From Aldehydirespirator sp965205155 (lineage in GTDB: Bacteria; Actinomycetota; Acidimicrobiia; Acidimicrobiales; Aldehydirespiratoraceae): a DNA stretch of 64,000 nucleotides. The notes under the pieces are model-generated. The model was given only the letters and a program-made list of their open reading frames with translations, did not search any database and was not told where the DNA came from. Positions within the stretch are counted from its first letter, which is position 1; every line of letters begins with the position of its first letter. Below are positions 1 through 9,215 of this stretch, piece after piece. The stretch lies in NCBI GenBank assembly GCA_965205155.1, contig OZ242033.1, positions 3,782,001 to 3,846,000 of the forward strand, given 5' to 3'. The position numbers and the translations under genes were made by a program.

Positions 1-139
1 GGGTGGCCGGGGCACCGCCGCGCACCTCGCCCGAGGCGGTGGTGCCGGGCGGGAGAACGATCACGGTGCAGCCGGTGCGGGCCACCGGATCGGTCCAATG
101 ACCGATCTCGACCCCGGGGACTAGCAGGTCGACCGGCAC
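1..139 (-). CDS. P1 family peptidase (DmpA-like), N-terminal fragment
   Basis: Only the first 46 codons lie in the window. The frame starts at a GTG and begins MPVDLLVPGVEIGHWTDP, then has a TGCTVIVLPPGTTASGEVRG segment. The GVEIGHWTD...GCTV...SGEVRGGAPAT pattern is the conserved N-terminus of the P1/S58 aminopeptidase family (DmpA, D-esterase, NylC-like), whose precursors cleave themselves to expose a catalytic Ser or Thr further downstream. That catalytic part is outside the window, so activity cannot be judged. It follows alr by only 8 bp on the same strand, so it is probably the next gene of the alr transcription unit. Confidence 0.72.
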   Translation of the reverse strand, partial: MPVDLLVPGVEIGHWTDPVARTGCTVIVLPPGTTASGEVRGGAPAT

Positions 140-147
140 GTTCGAAC

Positions 148-1293
148 CTACACGGCTACCCGGGGAACCCGGGCGGAGATGGAGGTCAGGACCTCGTAGG
201 CGATGGTGCCGAGCCGTTGCGCAACCTCTGTGGCGGTGATCTCCTCTGAGCCCTGGCGGCCGATGAGAACGACCTCATCACCGACTGTGGCCTCGCCCGC
301 GATGGCCGGATCGAGGTCGACCATCAGCTGGTCCATCGTCACCGCGCCCACGATCGGGCACCGGTGGCCGCGTACCAGCACTTCAACCCCGGCCGGGCCG
401 CTGTCACGGCGTACGCCGTCGGCGTATCCGAGGGCGACGGTGGCAACCCGCGTTGGCTGGTCGGCCCGCCAATGACGTCCGTACGACACGGTCTCACCGG
501 CAGCCACGGTCCGCACCGCGGTCACCCGCGACACCAATTCGAGCGCGGGCTCTAGTTCGATGGCGCCCTCAAGCTCCAGCGAGGGCGGGACGCCGTAGAT
601 GGCGATGCCGGTCCGGACCATGTCGCGGCGGGCGTCGGGATGGGCCAGCAGCCCCGCCGAGTTGGCGGCGTGCACGATGCCGGTGGGCAGGCTGTCTCGC
701 CGCAACGCGGCCAGGGCCCTGTCGAAACGGGCCACCTGCTCTGCTGTGAACGGATCGTTGGGGACGTCCGCGATGGCGAGGTGTGTCCACACGCCTTCGA
801 GGTGGAGCCGCTGTCCGGCCGCTCGCAGTGCTCCGGACACCGCTTCGAGTTCGGTGGGCAGCGCGCCCATCCGGTGCATGCCGGTGTCCACCTTGAGGTG
901 GACGGCGCGGGTGGGTCCCGGTGCAGTTGCCAGCGCCTCGATCCCCGCGGCCGACGCCACTGTGAACCGGACCCGTTCCGGGCAGCTGACGGGCGCACCG
1001 GCCGCGAGCTCCGGTGCGACCTCGGACAGTAGGAGAACGGGTGCGTCACTGCCGGCCATCTCGGCGGCTTCGGCCACCTCCAGCGCCTCGGGGATCGTGG
1101 CCACGCCCAACCACGACGCACCCCCCGCGAGGGCAGCCCGGGCCGCGGTAACGGCACCGTGCCCGTAGCCATCGGCCTTGACGACCGCGCACAGACCCGC
1201 GCGGCCGGCTCGCTCGGCCAGGCGCCGGACGTTCGCCACTATGGCGGCGCTCCTAACCCTCACCAGGCGCGCCGTAAGGCCGGAGGCGCTCAC
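148..1293 (-). CDS. alr: alanine racemase
   Basis: Interconverts L- and D-alanine for peptidoglycan synthesis, using pyridoxal phosphate in the cytoplasm. The protein has 381 residues, the usual length. The PLP-lysine motif AVVKADGYGHGAV is near residue 35 and the TIM-barrel continues through MVRTGIAIYGVPPS. The C-terminal domain carries SYGRHWRAD and GAVTMDQLMVDL, the second containing the Met-Asp region that precedes the substrate site in this family. The start is a GTG with a weak ribosome binding site. It lies 112 bp downstream of the NAD(P)HX repair gene, and that gap holds a palindromic repeat. Position at the end of an acpS/glmS/glmM cluster fits a cell-wall precursor role. Confidence 0.95.
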   Translation of the reverse strand: MSASGLTARLVRVRSAAIVANVRRLAERAGRAGLCAVVKADGYGHGAVTAARAALAGGASWLGVATIPEALEVAEAAEMAGSDAPVLLLSEVAPELAAGAPVSCPERVRFTVASAAGIEALATAPGPTRAVHLKVDTGMHRMGALPTELEAVSGALRAAGQRLHLEGVWTHLAIADVPNDPFTAEQVARFDRALAALRRDSLPTGIVHAANSAGLLAHPDARRDMVRTGIAIYGVPPSLELEGAIELEPALELVSRVTAVRTVAAGETVSYGRHWRADQPTRVATVALGYADGVRRDSGPAGVEVLVRGHRCPIVGAVTMDQLMVDLDPAIAGEATVGDEVVLIGRQGSEEITATEVAQRLGTIAYEVLTSISARVPRVAV

Positions 1294-1340
1294 GCCGCGA
1301 CCACGCTCACGACAGGCTGCGTACGAACGGACCGGCCGCC

Positions 1341-1388
1341 GAATTGGCAGCCCTCAGCGCCCAAACCTGCCTCCACAGCTGCCAATTC
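1341..1388. repeat. palindromic intergenic repeat, divergent copy
   Basis: An inverted repeat with arms GAATTGGCAGC (1341-1351) and GCTGCCAATTC (1378-1388), perfect over 11 bp, lies between nnr and alr. The loop is 26 bp. The same arms occur twice at 52357-52473 with a different, self-complementary interior, so the arms rather than the loop are conserved here. It has no U-tract and is not a standard terminator. Confidence 0.75.
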
Positions 1389-1405
1389 CCGAGACAGCGC
1401 CGAAC

Positions 1406-2755
1406 TCATGGGGTGACGGTCCTCAGGGCGTTCAGAAGGTCGCTGGCCACCAAGCGGGCGCCGCGGATCGCTGATGCGGCCCGCCCGTGAAGGTGCGCGG
1501 CCTCGGCGACACGGTCAACCAGACGCTCAGGACCGAAGGCGGCCATGCGTCCCGTGATCACTCCCGCGAGAACGTCGCCGGTGCCCGCGGTGGCCAAACG
1601 GGCATCCCCGCTGGCAACGATCCTGACCCGTCCACCGGCGTCGGCCACCACGGTGGGGCCGCCCTTGAGCAGCACCACGGCATCCAGTCGGGCCGCGGCT
1701 GCCCTGGCCTCCCCAATGCGGTCCGGACCGGGCCGGGCCGACATCAGCGCTTCGAACTCGCCGTCGTGCGGTGTCAGGACCACCGGTGACGGACCGCCGC
1801 GGCGCCGGTCCATCACGGCGGCAACCGCAGGGTCCCCCAGCAGGCGCAGGCCGTCGGCGTCCGCCACCGTCGGCAACCCCAGAGCGAGCGCGTCGGCGAG
1901 GCGGGCCGCAGCCTCCTGATCGGTGCCCAACCCCGGCCCGGCCGCGCACACCCTGAAGCGATCAGCGTCCACCGCCAGGGGAGGCTCGGAACGCACCATC
2001 TCGATGGGCGAAGCCACCCCCGCTTCGGCGGGTGCACTGAGATGGACCATACGGGCCCCGCTGCGCAGCGCGGCCTCGCACGCCAGGGACGCGGCGCCGC
2101 CCATGCCGGGCGAGCCGGCCACCACCAGCGCGGCGGCATGCCACTTGTGGGTGGCGCCGTCGCCCGCCGGCAAGGCCTCGACGTCGCCGTCGGTGAACAG
2201 TGCGCAGGCGTCGCCATCGTGATCGCCGACGGCTAGGCCGATGTCGGCGACGGTCGTCTCCCCGCAGGCGACTGGGCCCTCGCCGAATAGCAGGCCCGGT
2301 TTGAGCGCCGCGAATGTGACCGTTCGCCGTGCCGTCCACACCGGTCCGCCCAAGACCCCGCCGGTGAGGCCGTCGAGCCCACTCGGTACGTCGACGGCCA
2401 GCACCGGAGCGCCGGGCCGTCCCCGCTCAGGCGGTGCGTAGGGGCGGGACAGGCCCGTGCCGAAGGCCGCGTCGATGTACAAGTCGGCCGGCGGCAGCGT
2501 CGCTGGTGCATCGGCGGCGGAGAACACCTGAACCCGCACCCCTCGCCGCCGGAGCCGGTGGGCCGCGGCCCGCCCGTCGGCGCCATTATTGCCAGGACCG
2601 GCCAGCACCGCTACGCGGCGCCCGTACCGCCCGCCCATCATCTCGACCGCGGCCCGAGCCACAGCCGCTCCGGCCCGCTCGACCAGCACTTCGGTCGGCT
2701 CGGGCGCGGCCGCGTCGATCTCAGCCATCCGAGCCGGCGTTACGACCGGAATCAT
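1406..2755 (-). CDS. nnr: bifunctional NAD(P)H-hydrate epimerase / ADP-dependent dehydratase
   Basis: Repairs damaged (hydrated) NADH and NADPH. The N-terminal YjeF/NnrE domain (about residues 1-200) epimerises R-NAD(P)HX to the S form and shows AVLAGPGNNGADGRAAA. The C-terminal NnrD domain (about 210-449) dehydrates S-NAD(P)HX using ADP; it shows VLTPHDGEFEAL, VLLKGGPTVVAD and the ribokinase-like signature LATAGTGDVLAGVITG. At 449 residues it is normal, if slightly short, for a fused enzyme. The ATG start at 2755 is the first in frame and gives the expected IPVVTPARMAEID opening. It lies between acpS and alr on the same strand, a common actinobacterial order. Confidence 0.93.
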   Translation of the reverse strand: MIPVVTPARMAEIDAAAPEPTEVLVERAGAAVARAAVEMMGGRYGRRVAVLAGPGNNGADGRAAAHRLRRRGVRVQVFSAADAPATLPPADLYIDAAFGTGLSRPYAPPERGRPGAPVLAVDVPSGLDGLTGGVLGGPVWTARRTVTFAALKPGLLFGEGPVACGETTVADIGLAVGDHDGDACALFTDGDVEALPAGDGATHKWHAAALVVAGSPGMGGAASLACEAALRSGARMVHLSAPAEAGVASPIEMVRSEPPLAVDADRFRVCAAGPGLGTDQEAAARLADALALGLPTVADADGLRLLGDPAVAAVMDRRRGGPSPVVLTPHDGEFEALMSARPGPDRIGEARAAAARLDAVVLLKGGPTVVADAGGRVRIVASGDARLATAGTGDVLAGVITGRMAAFGPERLVDRVAEAAHLHGRAASAIRGARLVASDLLNALRTVTP

Positions 2756-2762
2756 TCTGCCA

Positions 2763-2861
2763 GAGGCCGAGCGGATGGACAGCGACTGATCATGCTCTTC
2801 GTGCGACGCGGAGCGAGGCCGTGGCCCGAGCGGCCCGTGAGCGAAGCGAACAAGAGCGGGA
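2763..2861. repeat. dispersed intergenic repeat, copy A
   Basis: The spacer between nnr and acpS matches the reverse complement of the spacer between rplQ and truA (10185-10282). Both begin GAGGCCGAGCGGAT and share a core from GAGCGAGGCCGTGGCCCGAG (2811) through GTGAGCG and GCGAACAAGAGCGGG to 2861, with few mismatches in the core and a divergent middle. The CTCTTGTTCGCT-type core is itself rich in short inverted arms. Confidence 0.65.
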
Positions 2862-2887
2862 GATACCCCATTTCGACGCGAGGGCCT

Positions 2888-3271
2888 TCATCGATTCTCG
2901 TTCACTGCCAGCGCGACGACGGTGGCCTGGGCGAGACGGTCGGTGTGGGACAGGGAGACGAGCCAGCGGCCGACACCGTGGTCCGCGGCGGTGGACCGGG
3001 CGTCGCCGTGCAGCACTAGCTCGGGCCGGCCGTCGGTGGCCCGGACCACCTCGATGTCGGCCATGCGCATCCCGCCGAGGCCGTAGCCGAGCGCCTTTAG
3101 GGCTGCCTCCTTGGCCGCGAACCGCGTCGCCAGCCGGGCAGCCGGATCGGCCGCCCGCTCGGCGTAGGTCCGCTCACCGGCGGTGAACAGCCGGTCGGCC
3201 ACCGAGGGGCGCCGCCGGAGCACGGTACGGAACCGGTCGATGTCGACCAGATCGGTTCCGATCCCTACCAC
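2888..3271 (-). CDS. acpS: holo-[acyl-carrier-protein] synthase
   Basis: Transfers 4'-phosphopantetheine from CoA to the serine of acyl carrier protein. The conserved VGIGTDLVDIDRF opening contains the Mg-binding Asp, and the RFAAKEAALKALGYG motif contains the second metal ligand (Glu) and the CoA-binding Lys. I chose the GTG at 3271, giving 127 residues, because AcpS proteins begin right at the GIGTD strand. An upstream ATG at 3328 would add 19 residues with no family similarity. It follows the glmS-like gene by 145 bp, with no gene between. Confidence 0.92.
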   Translation of the reverse strand: MVGIGTDLVDIDRFRTVLRRRPSVADRLFTAGERTYAERAADPAARLATRFAAKEAALKALGYGLGGMRMADIEVVRATDGRPELVLHGDARSTAADHGVGRWLVSLSHTDRLAQATVVALAVNENR

Positions 3272-3416
3272 CCCGGCATCGCACAAGCCCCTGACGCCCT
3301 CGGTCACCCCATAACGATACCTAGGCACCCAGAACCCATCGCCGTCGGGCTCATGACTGGCTCTCGTCGCGAAAACCTGTCATATGGACAAGAAAGCGCG
3401 ATATACAGCCGGGGGG

Positions 3417-6400
3417 CTAGGAGCGCCAGTGGTCGGCTAGGTCTCCGATGGGGGCCGTCAGCAGATCGACCACCGCAATCTCGGCCAGCCGGTCCTCGTC
3501 GAAGACGGGCTCGGTCTCGGTGACGGCGTCCCGCAGCTCCGAGTAGCGATTGCGGTACCCCTGCAGCACGCTTCGGGCCACCGGGGCCGGTAGGGAATCC
3601 TCGAAGCGGACGTGCAGCAGGGTGATGCCCACAGTGGCGCCCGCAGCCACCTCCGGGACGAATACGACCGTGCGCCCGTCGTGGCGGCCCCGAGCGGCCA
3701 GCACCCGGCGCTCTCCCGCCACCCGGCGCTTGCTGCCGGTCAGTGAAGGGACGGAAGCCGTACGCGAGGTGATCTGAGTCGCGATGCCGCCCTGGTCGAC
3801 GACGGTGATCTTCTCCGGCCCGTCCAGCCGGTAGCGGGTGTGGCCCAGCACCTCCGCTACCGCCGGGCTGAGATCGGCCAGGGCCCGGATGGTGGAGTAG
3901 GAGAGATTGTCCCTGGGTGCGCCTGTGGCCAACACGGCCCGGATGAGCGGCGCTTCCAGCAGTGTCTGGTCCGAGCGGGAGATGCCGACGGTAACGGTCT
4001 TGGCCTGATGGCGGATGGCGTCGACCGGGCGGGTCAACTCGTCGATCCCGACGCTCAGCGCGGCCTCGAGGTCGTCGATCACCGCGGACGGAGTGCCGGC
4101 CCGGCCCAACTCGAGTTCGTACCCGTCCAGCGGGGCCAGCCCGATGGCGTAGCGCATCAGCGTGACGATGCGCACAGCCGTGGACGCCTCCAGATGCCCG
4201 TTGTAGTCGCCGCGCTGCAGACCGGCCGAGAACGCGGAGCTGCTCCGCTGCAACGTGGGGAGGGCCAGGCTCAGAACGTCCTCGGCGGTGCTGTCGGGAC
4301 GGGCCGCGGCGGCCTCGATTGCCGCTCGCGCCTCCCGCAGGGGCCGGGCCCCGGCGTCGATGGACAGGGCGGCCTCGTAGCCGAAGAGGTGGCCCACCAT
4401 GGTGGCGGGCAGGAAGGCCAACCGGGGATCCACCTTCGGCACCGGAAGCACCGCCGACGCACCCTCGAAGCGGGTGTCGCCGTCGTCGGCCACCACGATC
4501 GGGGCGGCCCGATGGGCGCCGAAGATGGCCACCTCCTTGGCCACGTCGTCGGCCACCGAGCCCGACAGCCCCGCCGCGCACACCAGCACGAGGGGCTCGG
4601 CCGACAGGTCGATGTGCTTCTTGTCCTCGGTCGCGTCGGCCGAGATCGACATGTAGCACAACTCCGACAGCTTGATGCGCACCTCGCGGGCGGCCACCTG
4701 GTTGGGCCCGTTGCCCACGACCGCCCAGTGGCGCCGGCCCGGGGCGAGACGGCGGGCCGCCTCGCCTATGGCATCCTGCCGCTCCAGGACCTCCTCCAGC
4801 ACTGAGGGCATGGCCCGAAGCGTCTCGAGGAGACTGCGCCGGGCTGTTGCGCCCCGCTCACCGGCGACCTCGCCCGCGATGGTCACGGCCAGCAGGCAGC
4901 CCGCGGCCACCTGCGAATAGAACGCCTTGGTGGAGGCGACGCTCATCTCCACGTCGCGTCCGTCGGAGGTGTAGAGGACGCCGTCGGCCCGGTCGGTGAG
5001 ATCGCTGTTGCGGCGGTTGACGACGGCCACCACCGCTCCCCCTCTGGCCCGCACCAGATCGACGGTGCGGTTGGTGTCGGTGGTGGTGCCCGACTGCGAG
5101 ATCGCGACCACCAGCGTGTCCGACATGTCATCCTGCAGATGGAAGGCCGACAGCTCGGTGGCGGGCAACGCCGTCACGTCAAGGGCCGCGGCGCGGCCGG
5201 CATCGGCCAGCAGGGTCCGGAGGCATCGGGCGAAGCTCTCCCCCGCTACGGCTGCGGTCCCCTGGCCGATGGCCAGGACCTTGGACACAGACCCGTTCCG
5301 CAACCCGGACCGGACCGCCTCGGGCAGCGTCTCCGGGCCGATCGAGAGGCCCGGACCGTCCGCAGTGTCGATGATCCTGCCCCTCAGCGTCTTGCGGAAC
5401 GACGCCGGCGCCTCACCGATCTCCTTCAGCAGGTAGTGGCGGTGATCACCGCGGTCGATGTCCCTGGTGGTGATGGACGCAGTCGAGATCTCGCCGGGCT
5501 CCACCGGAAGCCCCGTGCCGTCGTAGGAATGCCGGGACACGCCGTCGATCAAGCCGGCCCGGCTGCCGTCCAACTCGACGATCTGGCCCCGGCCGGTGCT
5601 GGGATTGGCCCCGCCGGCGACGGCCTCGCCGTCCATTCGAAGGTACTCGGACGTCTCCTCCACCACCCCGTAGGGCTCGCTGGCCACGATGAACGCGTCG
5701 TCGGCGAGCCCGACGTAGAGGGCCTGGCCGCTGCCTCGCAGCGCGAGTTGCAGACGATCGGGCGAGCCCGCGGTGCAGACGGCCACCGCCACCGAGCCCT
5801 CGCACTCGGCCACGGTGCGCCGGAACGCCTCACCCGACGCCAGGCCCTCGGACAGGCGGCGGCCCATCAGAGCAGGCACGGTCTTGGAGTCGGTGGTGAT
5901 GGCGGGCGGTACCCGGACTCCAGCCGCGGCGAACAGCTCGGCGTAGTTGTCCACATCCCCGTTGATGGCTCCGATCACGTAGGGCGTGTTCTCCCCGAGC
6001 ACCTCGCTGTTGAGCGGATGAGCGTTCGCCTCGGAGATGATGCCGATAGAGGCCCAGCGGGTGTGGGCCAGCACGAGCACGCGCGCGTCCATTGAGGCCA
6101 GAGCGGCGGCCAGCAGCCGGTCGGAGGCCACCGCGGCCCGCAGGGCGGCGGTGTTGTCGCCCAACTCGCCGATCTCGGCCGCCGTCTTGTGGACGATGCT
6201 GAGCACGCCGTCAACGAGGCGAACCGAACCCGAGCCGAACGACGAGTCGTGGCCGCGGCTCTCCAAGGCCTCGGTCACCACGGGATCGTCGCGATCGAGT
6301 CCGTGGCCGCTGACCAGGAGATGCAGCCCGGCCGAGTCGCGCCCGCGCACCTCGAGCCGGTCCAGGGCAGTCATCGCCTGATGGATGGACAGGTATGCCT

Positions 6401-6872
6401 CGACCGCGGCCGGCGCCGAACCGGCGGTCAGCTGCACTCCGGCCAGGAGCTTCGAGACGGCGAGCGAGGCTCCCAGCCGGTCCCGCCCGAGAGCCCACAG
6501 GCCGTCACGGACTCGCACCAACTGCTCGTTGAGGTGCTCCAGCTCGGCCGGATCAAGCGACATGTCGGCATCGAGTTGAGCCTCCAGGGCAGCCACCGAA
6601 GTCGTTGCCGCGTCGATGAGGGCCCGGAGAGTGTCGGCCACCTCCGGCGACTGGAGCAGGAGCTGCAATCCGGCCACTCCGCCCAGGAGTTCGTTGGCTG
6701 CATGCAGCCGCTCGGCCGCGGACTCCAGCTCCTGGGCTTCCGGATGCTTGCCGGCGGCTGAGTCGGCATCGGCGAGAGCGACGGAGGCCGCCTCGACCAT
6801 GCCTATGACATGGGCGGCGTCGGGAGCCGGCCGCGTCGACGGGCGGCGCATGATGGCGACTATCCCGCACAT
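3417..6872 (-). CDS. glmS: oversized glucosamine-6-phosphate synthase (GlmS-like, two extra regions)
   Basis: Predicted to make glucosamine-6-phosphate from fructose-6-phosphate and glutamine. It starts MCGIVAI, so Cys2 becomes the N-terminal nucleophile of the class II glutaminase. The next glutaminase blocks come late: RGRDSAG near residue 177, HTRWASIGIISEANAHPLN near 270, NGDVDNY near 304. Two SIS isomerase domains follow (about 515-665 with ISQSGTTTDTNRTVDLVR, and about 710-850 with KLSELCYMSISADATEDKKH). Two parts do not fit standard GlmS of about 610 residues: a helix-rich insertion at about 10-170 and a C-terminal extension of about 280 residues. It follows glmM with a 1-nt gap, so the pair is translationally linked and makes successive intermediates of UDP-GlcNAc synthesis. 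Another SIS-domain enzyme is possible, but the catalytic blocks favour GlmS. Confidence 0.85.
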   Translation of the reverse strand: MCGIVAIMRRPSTRPAPDAAHVIGMVEAASVALADADSAAGKHPEAQELESAAERLHAANELLGGVAGLQLLLQSPEVADTLRALIDAATTSVAALEAQLDADMSLDPAELEHLNEQLVRVRDGLWALGRDRLGASLAVSKLLAGVQLTAGSAPAAVEAYLSIHQAMTALDRLEVRGRDSAGLHLLVSGHGLDRDDPVVTEALESRGHDSSFGSGSVRLVDGVLSIVHKTAAEIGELGDNTAALRAAVASDRLLAAALASMDARVLVLAHTRWASIGIISEANAHPLNSEVLGENTPYVIGAINGDVDNYAELFAAAGVRVPPAITTDSKTVPALMGRRLSEGLASGEAFRRTVAECEGSVAVAVCTAGSPDRLQLALRGSGQALYVGLADDAFIVASEPYGVVEETSEYLRMDGEAVAGGANPSTGRGQIVELDGSRAGLIDGVSRHSYDGTGLPVEPGEISTASITTRDIDRGDHRHYLLKEIGEAPASFRKTLRGRIIDTADGPGLSIGPETLPEAVRSGLRNGSVSKVLAIGQGTAAVAGESFARCLRTLLADAGRAAALDVTALPATELSAFHLQDDMSDTLVVAISQSGTTTDTNRTVDLVRARGGAVVAVVNRRNSDLTDRADGVLYTSDGRDVEMSVASTKAFYSQVAAGCLLAVTIAGEVAGERGATARRSLLETLRAMPSVLEEVLERQDAIGEAARRLAPGRRHWAVVGNGPNQVAAREVRIKLSELCYMSISADATEDKKHIDLSAEPLVLVCAAGLSGSVADDVAKEVAIFGAHRAAPIVVADDGDTRFEGASAVLPVPKVDPRLAFLPATMVGHLFGYEAALSIDAGARPLREARAAIEAAAARPDSTAEDVLSLALPTLQRSSSAFSAGLQRGDYNGHLEASTAVRIVTLMRYAIGLAPLDGYELELGRAGTPSAVIDDLEAALSVGIDELTRPVDAIRHQAKTVTVGISRSDQTLLEAPLIRAVLATGAPRDNLSYSTIRALADLSPAVAEVLGHTRYRLDGPEKITVVDQGGIATQITSRTASVPSLTGSKRRVAGERRVLAARGRHDGRTVVFVPEVAAGATVGITLLHVRFEDSLPAPVARSVLQGYRNRYSELRDAVTETEPVFDEDRLAEIAVVDLLTAPIGDLADHWRS

Positions 6873-6873
6873 G

Positions 6874-8271
6874 TCAGGCCAGAGCCTCCGCGACGCTCGC
6901 AGCGACTAGCTCGGCCTCGGCCCTGGCCGTCTGCAGGTCGGCCGCCTCCACCATCACCCGCACCAGTGGCTCGGTGCCCGAGGGGCGCACCAGCACCCGG
7001 CCGGAGTCTCCGAGGCGCGACGCGGCGTCGGCCGCTATCGGACCCAGAGCGGCGTCGAGGTCGGCGGACCGGGCCGCCGCCGGCAGCGGCACCCCCAGCA
7101 GCACCTGCGGCATACGGGTCACAGCCGCGGCGGCCAGGTCGCGCAGGCTGCGCCCGGATCGCTTGACTACGTCCAGCAACTGCACCGCGGTGAGCAGGCC
7201 GTCACCGGTGGTGGCCAGGTCGCGGAAGATCAGGTGTCCGGACTGCTCTCCACCGAGCACCAGGCCCCCATCCTCCAACGCACTCAACACATGGCGATCG
7301 CCGACCGGCGTCTCGACCACGCCGATGCCGTGCGCGGCCATGGACCGGCGCAGTCCCAGGTTGGCCATCACCGTTGTCACCACGGCTCCTCCGACCAGCC
7401 GTCCGCGCCCGGCTCGATCGAGAGCGCACACCGCCAGGATCTGATCCCCATCGATGAGGTCTCCGCAATGGTCGACAGCCAGCACGCGGTCGGCGTCGCC
7501 GTCGAAGGCAAGGCCGGCGTCGGCGCCGGACGTCACAACCGCGGCTTGCAGGCTCTCGGGGTGCAGCGATCCACAGCCATCATTGATGTTGTGGCCGTCG
7601 GGATCAGCGTGGATCGTCTCCACATCGGCGCCCAGGCCGCGCAGGCACTCGGGAGCGCAGCGGTACGCGGCTCCATTGGCCGCGTCGACCACGATGCGCA
7701 GGCCCGCCAGGTCGCGTCCGTCGAGGCTCGCGGCCACGGCCCGGATGTAGCGGCGGAGGGCCAGATCCCTCCCGGCGTCCCCCGGCGCGCCGGACGGCGC
7801 GCCGCCGGGCAGAGCGTCTCGCGGTCCGGCCGTGTCGAGGTCCTCTCCAGAACCCACCGTGCTCGGGCCAGGCAGGCCGACGAGCAGCTCACCGAGGCAC
7901 CGCTCTATCTCGTGTTGGGCCTCGTCACTGAGTTTGCGACCGCCGGGCGCGAACAGTTTCACGCCATTGTCGTGCCACGGATTGTGCGACGCCGAGACCA
8001 CCGCTCCCGGGACTTGCTCCTCGTCGCACCAGCGGGCCACCGCCGGGGTGGGCACCACGCCCAGGTCGACGGCCGACCCTCCGGCCCGCTGCACGCCCCG
8101 GCGCAGGGCTTCGACGAGGTCCGGGCCCGAAGCCCGGGTGTCGCGACCCACCGCGAACCTCTCGGCCCCCAGGACCTCGGCCGCGGCCCGGCCCAGCGCC
8201 TCGACGAACTCTGGGGTCAGCTCGCGGCGAGCGTCGCCGCGCACCCCGTCGGTGCCGAAGGTCAGGGCCAT
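6874..8271 (-). CDS. glmM: phosphoglucosamine mutase
   Basis: Converts glucosamine-6-phosphate to glucosamine-1-phosphate for UDP-GlcNAc and peptidoglycan. It has 465 residues. The N-terminus is LTFGTDGVRGDARRELTPEF, the phosphoserine loop is VVSASHNPWHDNGVKLF, the metal loop is AFDGDADRV, and the sugar-phosphate loop near the C-terminus is RVLVRPSGTEPLVRVM. I chose the ATG at 8271, preceded by GGCGGAG at suitable spacing; the frame stays open upstream, but those codons do not look like GlmM. It sits between rpsI and the glmS-like gene, with which it is tightly coupled. Confidence 0.95.
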   Translation of the reverse strand: MALTFGTDGVRGDARRELTPEFVEALGRAAAEVLGAERFAVGRDTRASGPDLVEALRRGVQRAGGSAVDLGVVPTPAVARWCDEEQVPGAVVSASHNPWHDNGVKLFAPGGRKLSDEAQHEIERCLGELLVGLPGPSTVGSGEDLDTAGPRDALPGGAPSGAPGDAGRDLALRRYIRAVAASLDGRDLAGLRIVVDAANGAAYRCAPECLRGLGADVETIHADPDGHNINDGCGSLHPESLQAAVVTSGADAGLAFDGDADRVLAVDHCGDLIDGDQILAVCALDRAGRGRLVGGAVVTTVMANLGLRRSMAAHGIGVVETPVGDRHVLSALEDGGLVLGGEQSGHLIFRDLATTGDGLLTAVQLLDVVKRSGRSLRDLAAAAVTRMPQVLLGVPLPAAARSADLDAALGPIAADAASRLGDSGRVLVRPSGTEPLVRVMVEAADLQTARAEAELVAASVAEALA

Positions 8272-8344
8272 CGCCGCTCCGCCCGGGACCGGCATCACGG
8301 CGGCGCGGGGCGCGCTCGCAGAAGCTCCGATCGGCGTTCCGCGG

Positions 8345-8737
8345 TCAGCGCTTGCTGTACTGCGGCGCCTTGCGTGCCTTCTTGAGGCCGTACTTCTTCG
8401 CTTCCTTCTTGCGGGGGTCGCGAGTGAGGTACCCGCCCTTCTTGAGCGTGTCGCGCAACTCGGGCTCCACCTCGACAAGCCCTCGGGAGATGCCCAGGCG
8501 GAGCGCACCGGCCTGCCCGCTGGATCCGCCGCCGTGGATAGTGGCCTCCACGTCGTAGCGACCCTCGGTGGCGGTGGCCGTCATGGGCTCGATTATGTGC
8601 ATCTGGTGGGCGCGCGACGGGAAGTAGTCCTCCGCGGTACGGCCGTTGATCGTGATGGTCCCGGCCCCCGTCCGCAGCCGGACCCGGGCCACGGATCGCT
8701 TGCGGCGTCCGGTTGCTTGCACGAGCGGAGCAGTCAT
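8345..8737 (-). CDS. rpsI: 30S ribosomal protein S9
   Basis: Small-subunit protein whose C-terminal tail reaches the P-site tRNA. It has 130 residues, with ATGRRKRSVARVRL at the start, INGRTAEDYFP in the middle and the basic tail ending KAPQYSKR, whose last Lys-Arg contacts tRNA in known ribosomes. It is 31 bp downstream of rplM, the standard L13-S9 pair, and 73 bp upstream of glmM. The 3-nt spacing motif GTGATGTCACGATG at the start offers only one in-frame ATG consistent with the family. Confidence 0.97.
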   Translation of the reverse strand: MTAPLVQATGRRKRSVARVRLRTGAGTITINGRTAEDYFPSRAHQMHIIEPMTATATEGRYDVEATIHGGGSSGQAGALRLGISRGLVEVEPELRDTLKKGGYLTRDPRKKEAKKYGLKKARKAPQYSKR

Positions 8738-8768
8738 CGTGACATCACCTCGATCGTCGGAAGGCGTC

Positions 8769-9215
8769 TCATCGAGCCCGGGCGTGCTCGATCACGTAGG
8801 GCTGGGGCTTCTGGGCGGAGTGGGGGTGGGTGGGGCCGGCGTAGACCTTCAGCTTGCGGATCTGGGCCCGCCCCAGCCTCGTCTTGGGCAGCATGCCCCG
8901 GATCGTGTCCCGCACGGCCTCATCGGGACGGCGGGCCAACTTGGAGCCGTAGGTCTCGGTGCGCAGACCCCCGGGATAGCCGGAGTGGCGGTAGACCAGC
9001 TTGGAGTCGGCCTTGCCCGCAGTCAGCACAATCTTGTCGGCGTTGACGATCACCACATGGTCGCCCGTGTCGATGTGAGGAGCGAAAGTGGGCTTGTGCT
9101 TGCCCCGCAGCAGGGTCGCGACCTCCGTGGCGAGCCGTCCGAGGACCATGCCCTCGGCGTCGACGAGGTGCCAGCTGCGCTCGATCTCAGCGGCTTTGGG
9201 GCTGTAGGTCGCCAC
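8769..9215 (-). CDS. rplM: 50S ribosomal protein L13
   Basis: Early-assembly large-subunit protein. The GTG start at 9215 is preceded by GGGAG six bases away and gives 148 residues beginning MATYSPKAAEIERSWHLVDA, the normal L13 opening; starting further upstream would add 24 residues unlike L13. Recognisable blocks are VLGRLATEVATLLRGKHK, GDHVVIVNADKI and RGMLPKTRLGRAQIRKLKVY. It is cotranscribed with rpsI downstream. Upstream lies a 117-bp spacer after truA that holds no gene I can support. Confidence 0.97.
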   Translation of the reverse strand: MATYSPKAAEIERSWHLVDAEGMVLGRLATEVATLLRGKHKPTFAPHIDTGDHVVIVNADKIVLTAGKADSKLVYRHSGYPGGLRTETYGSKLARRPDEAVRDTIRGMLPKTRLGRAQIRKLKVYAGPTHPHSAQKPQPYVIEHARAR

